Of a DNA stretch of 64,000 nt, positions 58,911 through 64,000 are shown piece by piece. Where the stretch lies: contig CM064427.1 of the NCBI GenBank assembly GCA_032690845.1, positions 14,581,501 to 14,645,500 of the forward strand, given 5' to 3'. The notes under the pieces were generated by a model. That model was given only the letters and a program-made list of their open reading frames with translations. It was not told the origin of the DNA and made no database searches. This stretch comes from Eleusine coracana subsp. coracana (Eukaryota; Streptophyta; Magnoliopsida; Poales; Poaceae). The stretch's first letter is position 1. Each line of letters opens with the position of its first letter. The translations under genes and the position numbers were made by a program.

Positions 58911-58989
58911 AACAAACCGCGGGTGCCAGGTCTCGAACCCACGACCTACCCCAGAAAACCGAAAGACTTACCACCGTGCTAGGACCCCG
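58911..58989 (-). ncRNA. tRNA-like / SINE-head segment with Pol III boxes
   Basis: On the minus strand an A-box-like TAGCACGGTGGTAA (58981-58968) lies after a 7-nt leader GGGGTCC. A B-box GGTTCGAGACC (58939-58929) follows at a tRNA-like distance. The acceptor arm does not close properly and no clear anticodon arm is seen. This is therefore a tRNA-derived fragment or SINE head, not a working tRNA gene. Confidence 0.4.
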
Positions 58990-59890
58990 CTTGATTCAAG
59001 GCTCATAACATTTTTCTTTTAATGTTGCTCTATTGATGTTCGCCATTACTAGACTGGGCCATTTGTAGGATACTAGACTAGGGCATTTGCTGATCTACGG
59101 TGGGCTATGCTGAATTCTATAGGGCCTTACATTCTCCAGGTTTACTGGACAAACAATAGAGACTTTATCAGTAAGAAATGCGAACCATCTCAGAAAATTC
59201 AAACAACAATTTCTTTCAGATCATATCACTGAAAACAACAACAGTCTACATCAACTTATAACATAACATAAGAATAATAAGGAACTGTATCACTAAGACT
59301 ACATCCTTCCACTCGATTTTGCCAACTACATCAACTTTCTTCAGCGGCTTATTAGCATCAACACGACCAATTAAATGAGATTTGTTGAAATCCAGAACCA
59401 CAACATCAAATGTTGGATACTTTTGGTAGCATGCACTAGGGTATCCAGTTACTTGCTTCTAGCATTCTGGCCAATTGCAGTAGACTCCAAGCCCTCTTCC
59501 TACGAAAATTGCATAGCAGCTAGCCATGTCTCTACATCACAAGAACAAGGTGTGGATCAAACATCCAACATCAACAGTTGATGCACAAACCAAGAACATA
59601 TCATGAATCACAGATCTAGCTATCTTTTCAAGGCTTGAAGGTGTTGGTAACTCCTGTCCACCAACAGTTGCCCCGTGATCATTTGTTGGATTGCTGCTCC
59701 TACCTCAAGTTTAAGTTCTGTGATGATCTGTGATGAACTCTGATGCATTATGATGCATTAAGTGTGTATGTGATGCCTAAACTTTGAAGTGTGTATATAA
59801 TCCTATTGATGTTTCTCTGTGATTCTATTGATGTTTCTTTCTGTGATTCTGTTGATAGAAATGCTGATGTTTTGTCAATTTGAGAGCCAA

Positions 59891-60371
59891 AACGTGGCCC
59901 TTTTGGAAATGCACAGGAGGTCCAATCGCAACTGGACATATGGCGGCGTCATGATGTAACACGCGTCAAACCAGAAAACGTACACGTGGTGCATTCAGCG
60001 CAAAACATGTGTCAACCTATGAAAGAGAAACATGGCTCAATGAGAACGAGACATGTGGCGAGCTTGGAACGAGAAACGTGGCGACCTGAGAAAGGGACAA
60101 ATGGCGCTCGCGAAACAGACACATGGCTCTGTTTGAATGAGACATGTGTCACTCCAGAAAAGAGACACGTGGAGCTGTACGAATGGGACACGTGGGGCAC
60201 AGCTAACACAACACGTGACGCCTTAAGAAGGTGGCACATGGCGCCTTCAAAATGGGCACGTGTCGCATTGGTAACGCGCCATGTGGCCATCTCGACCAGA
60301 GACACGTGGCGCTCCTAGGAGGTGGCACGTGACGCTCTGCACACACAACACGTGGCTTTTGCCATGTAGAC
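59891..60371. repeat. 23-bp minisatellite centred on the G-box CACGTG
   Basis: About 21 head-to-tail units. The CAC(G/A)TG-type core starts at 59891, 59914 (lost), 59937, 59960, 59983, 60006, 60029, 60052, 60075, 60098, 60120, 60143, 60166, 60189, 60212, 60235, 60257, 60280, 60303, 60326 and 60349. Spacing is 23 bp except for two 22-bp steps. Eight cores are exact CACGTG; most others are CATGTG, CACATG or AACGTG, i.e. one or two C/T or G/A changes away. The core is usually followed by GC. Confidence 0.9.
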
Positions 60372-60676
60372 TTGCCACATCATGCGCTATTGTGACCATT
60401 GCCACGTCGGCACCACAGTGGCGTGGAATCTCTTCAATGATGTTTTTCTTCACCGTCATTGAAGTGAAATCACTTCTGTGACACGGAAAGGTTTCGTCGT
60501 AAAAGAGTTGTCTTCTGTGACGAATGTGACGATACATCACGGTAGGTTTTCTTTGATGGCAGGTCTACGAAGAATCCAAATTCATCATAAAGTCGTCACG
60601 GAAAACCTTCTATGATGAAATTTTGCTCTGCTGTGACAAAATTGGAACGTGATTGGTGTGCACATTTATACTAGCG

Positions 60677-61331
60677 TTATTTGTGTAGGAAGAGCACATA
60701 TTGCTATAGGGGATTAGTGGCAGTTGATGACAATGCTGCCAATAGGCCCTTCTGAGCTTCCAGTTTCCTTTTAGTGGGCCACAGGATACAGGAACCCTCT
60801 TTTAGTCTGCTAATATGCATCCGCTACAACCCTCTTCTTGTTTTTATTTTCTTTAACATACAGTGTAGGGGTCCTGCTACCTGTCTACTACTGTAAAATA
60901 GGGTATCTGTGAAGTATTTTTTTTGGTAGGAACGGACTTGATATGCGCCACTAGAGAGGTCATGGTCGTTGCTATATAAAACCTGTTTAGTAGTGAACCA
61001 GTGCCAAAGCCACATAATTATATTCTAGAAAGTAAAACAAAAAGTATATTTTATATGTATCGTCTTTATATAGCTAGAACGTCAGCACTGGTATTATAAA
61101 GATCCAACACTAGGCCCACAATTAAATATTGTCTGGCCATTTCTGCATAAATGGTCAATAATACCTGTTCCTTTGTACTCTATTTTTCTAGACTGGGGTT
61201 AGGTTTACAATTGGACGGTTTTCACCATAGCTTATCTGTGCCATCTTCATAGATCCGAAGGAAGGAAGCAATATATTTTTTAGTCTCTTAGGTCAGATAC
61301 CCTTTGTCACGATTCTCATCATGATTATTTT
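60677..61331. other. Intergenic sequence, no feature recognised
   Basis: AT-rich, without coding sequence or recognisable repeat ends. Confidence 0.45.
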
Positions 61332-64000
61332 TGTGACACCCAGGATGTCAAAGAAACCATTACTGAAACTCCAGGCTATCCTTTTGATCAAACATGAACT
61401 CACTCACAAAGTTTAAAGTTATTTAAACATCATTTGCATGGAATTTGGCTAATTTTGAACCACACTTGAACTACAAATTCAAATCTTTCAACATAACCCC
61501 TGCCTGCCAAAAATATGTGTTGTAGGTACTGATGAAATATAATTTTGAGAAAAATCTCAGATTTTTCTTTTAATATTAAGTGCCCCAAATAAATGGCTAA
61601 AGGATCAAAAGCATGCTGCCTTTCAAAAAATTCGTATTCAAATTTGATTGCAAGTTTTGGAACATTATCCTTTTCTAAATTAAGAGCACATTGTTTTGAA
61701 CACTCAAATATTTTTAGATTTTGCAGGCAAGTTTTAGAATTAATGATACAAAAATATTAAGTGAATGCAGTTTGAAAAATTTAAGAAAAAGAGAAATGGT
61801 CGTAGGTCCCACTCGTCACCTGCACTGTCCATCCTCTTCTCCACCGATTGGCCATCATGGGTGGCATTGCACCGCGTGGCCATCGCCAAACGGCGACGCC
61901 CCCACCTGGTCGGGAGCTTGGCTCCGAAACCGCGGCGTCAGCCTGGTTTTCAACTCCTCGTTGGTTTTCAACTCCCCATTGCCTCTCTCTCTCTCTCCCT
62001 GGTTCCTGCTCTCTTCTCTCTCTGCTTTCGCTACTAGTTCTCCAATCGCCATTGACGCTCAGCACCTGAGCTTTGAGCTCGACCCTCCGCCGCTTTTGCG
62101 CCTCCCCAACAAAACCAACTCTGCAGAAGGGTGCGTGGCACACAGCTCTCACCCTTGATGGCCTTCCCCTTTGCTCTCCCACTGTAGCCCGTGAGATCGA
62201 CGCCATTGTCCCATTAGCAGCCACCATTGACCCTTTTCTGTTCATCTCTGAAATCCATCTCTTATAGTAAGTTTTAATCTGATTCATTGCACACGAAGCT
62301 ATCCTCACTTGACGGCGCATGCTCTAGTTATGTTTGTGTTCCAATTTAGCCAACATGCTCATCGGATTTTACACATTTTCTTTTGTTTCTGCCACCGACG
62401 AGTTCCAAAGTCGCCCTCACGCCGAGCTCCTGGTTCTACAGTTTCCCGTCGACAACTTCATCAACGCCGGTGTTGCTCTAAGCTTTGGGAAGCGTGCAGG
62501 AGAAGAAGTACTCGTCACCATCGCCTGCAGCCTTGTCGCGAGCTCGCCGAAGCTCGGTTGTCTCCGCCGCTCGCCATTGTTGTGATGGTGTGCCTTGCGA
62601 CGCGAATGGCCGAGCTCCAGCCATCTCCGATGGCCGCGCCGCCCCGCTCCGCCGTCTGGTGCCGTGACCACAGGCTGGGCCACACGGGCCCGGATCTGCT
62701 ATGTCCATGCGGGATCCATTCCCCTTGCCGCTGTGGTCTTCGATGTGGCTGGCCTCTGATTGGCGCAGCCCCCCTTTTCCATTTTCGTTGTGCTATTTAA
62801 ATTGCCTAAAAGCCCTGCTAAATTGTAAATTGCATAAGTAAATGAGTAATAAGAGTTTTCGAGACAAATAAAATTCTATGAGTTTCTCTAGACCTGTGCT
62901 ATTGTATAAAAATGCTAAACCAATTTGCATGTTAATGTTATTATCATAACTAAAATAAATATATAAAGCATTAATAAATTCATAAATAAATCTATGAAAC
63001 TTATAAATTCAGATGCTTTGGCATGTGATCTCCTTTACCATTTGGTAACCACCCTGCAATACCACACATTTAAATTCCTATTATATTTATCATAACTAAT
63101 TCTTAGACATATTTACTAGATTAATTATTTAAAATTATTGGCTCAGTGCATGTAACTGAAACTTGGTTAAAAGTTCTAACTTGGTATATCCTATTTGTAA
63201 TAAATAACACATGTTCATTTGAGTACTAGAACCCTGTTAAAAAAATTACTTGCTTTGTAACTTTATTATTTTACTTAGCACTATAGTGTAATGCCAACGT
63301 TTTGTTTTGGCTGTTATTTCTGTCTATCAAATATCAGATAAGATGAAGGTAATGCCATCATCAATACACCTTAGTTATTTACACTCCGCACCTTTTGTTC
63401 ACATATCGCAACCACATACCATGTTCTTTTATATAGTAAGTCGTCGAGTTAGCGTATTTGTTAAGAAAATGCCTTAAATCAAAATACTTCTCTTATGCAC
63501 AACATCACATTTACATCATGTAGATCACGAGGTCAACCACGTAGAGGCTGGACCGGAGAAGGAGCCAAAAGGACGCGTCGACTCAGCTAACTAGGAGCAG
63601 GCCCTAGGCAAGCCCCGTGCATCCCACCAAGTTTTAACCTTTTTACTTTATCACTAGTTAGGGATGTAGGTTTGTCTGTGCAATAAGTTTATAGTAGTTG
63701 TTTGAAAACCTAGTATTGCAGTAGGTTTCCTTTACCCAATGATAGCCTGAGGACGGTAGTCACTCTGCTTAATTTAGGACGACTACTCATCAAGTGGTAT
63801 GGAGATCACTCATAGACAGGAAATATTATCACTCGGGAATGATGTCGGATGAAGGAAAGTGTGGATGGGACCACGATGAAGACCGGACGGGCAACTAGGT
63901 GGAAAGGGAAGGATAGCTTGTCTTCAACGAGTTAGCCCCGTCCGAGTCACCAAAGGCTACGCCTCGTGTCCGGTCCTATGAGGTTAAGTTTGAACGTACT
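61332..64000 (+). mobile_element. Start of a long LTR, running off the window
   Basis: Starts TGTGACACCCAGG, like other long plant gypsy LTRs beginning TGTCACACCC. The order is an AT-rich start, a GC-rich block (61800-62790), then AT-rich sequence, then 'aggccctaggcaagccccgtgcatccc' type sequence near 63600 and 'tcaagtggtatggagatcactc' near 63790. The same order is seen at 40640-42711 and, loosely, in the solo LTR 157-3449. Long open frames in the GC-rich block overlap on both strands and show no domains. Confidence 0.5.

Larger units (their letters stand above)
58389..60676. mobile_element. CACTA-like non-autonomous element, 2.29 kb
   Basis: The left end is CACTAGTAAAAATGTGCACA. The right end, on the minus strand, starts CGCTAGTATAAATGTGCACA, with similarity continuing to about 30 bp (CAAT.ACGTT). 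The flanking triplets are TGA and TTA, matching two of three. Subterminal regions repeat 'catcatag' or 'tcatcata' words (58430-58620 and 60580-60630). The interior holds a tRNA-like segment, a 23-bp minisatellite and a 68-residue open frame (59375-59581) without recognised domain. No transposase was found. Confidence 0.75.

Noticed and set aside
58911..58989. A functional tRNA gene
   Set aside because: The A and B boxes fit, but the acceptor stem does not pair and no anticodon arm is evident.
59375..59581. 68-residue open frame as a gene captured by the CACTA element
   Set aside because: No recognised motif and no splice or homology support; it may be chance.
61721..62800. Open frames of 145-179 residues in the right-end LTR
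   Set aside because: Same GC-rich LTR block as in related sequences; frames overlap on both strands and lack domains.

Overview
This is plant nuclear DNA. The introns are GT-AG, there is a SABATH methyltransferase relic, and nearly everything else is transposable elements of the kinds that fill large grass genomes. The set of elements (CHG-decayed Ty3/gypsy and Ty1/copia, CACTA, hAT, RTE LINE) fits a grass, probably an Andropogoneae relative of sorghum, sugarcane or maize. No species can be named from the sequence alone. No intact host gene was found. The only recognisable non-transposon gene is a broken SABATH carboxyl methyltransferase at 26616-28935 on the minus strand.

Layout, left to right. 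(1) 1-5860: a decayed hAT transposase on the minus strand, split by a 3.3 kb solo LTR (157-3449) with a perfect 5-bp target duplication. (2) 5861-7072: a non-coding repeat element, here called the box family; relatives lie at about 13135-13330 (inverted fragment), 24894-26011 and 36384-37950. (3) 7073-12076 and about 20915-21235: a broken copy (C1) of a copia-type element that has gag but no pol. (4) 13491-20788: a Ty3/gypsy element with Tat-lineage domain order on the minus strand. On the opposite strand, between pol and the 3' LTR, it carries a seven-exon spliced antisense gene. (5) 21236-26615: a GC-rich element with inverted ends, an 862-bp CACTA element with perfect TSD, and a box-family copy. 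(6) 26616-29044: the SABATH pseudogene with a plausible TATA box. (7) 29637-40502: gypsy element A on the plus strand, containing a solo LTR (32446-33342) and a box-family insertion (36384-37950), each with a perfect 5-bp TSD. (8) 42717-56762: copia-type element C2, the better copy of C1, with TSD TAGTT. Gypsy element B (42980-47313, minus) sits inside its 5' LTR. (9) 57397-58050: an RTE-type LINE remnant. (10) 58389-60676: a 2.3 kb CACTA-like element with a G-box minisatellite and a tRNA-like segment. (11) 61332-64000: the start of another long LTR that runs off the window.

The most unusual points are the following. The antisense gene in the Tat element has six short introns, all consistent with phase 0. 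The C1/C2 family has gag followed by a separate gene unit with its own GC-rich leader and a 5'-UTR intron in place of pol. That extra reading frame has decayed almost only by glutamine-to-amber changes (18 TAG, 1 TGA, 0 TAA over 792 codons). About 21 copies of a 23-bp unit centred on CACGTG lie in the second CACTA element. In elements A and B the end of pol is encoded inside the 3' LTR. All functional statements rest on reading motifs by eye; no database search was run.
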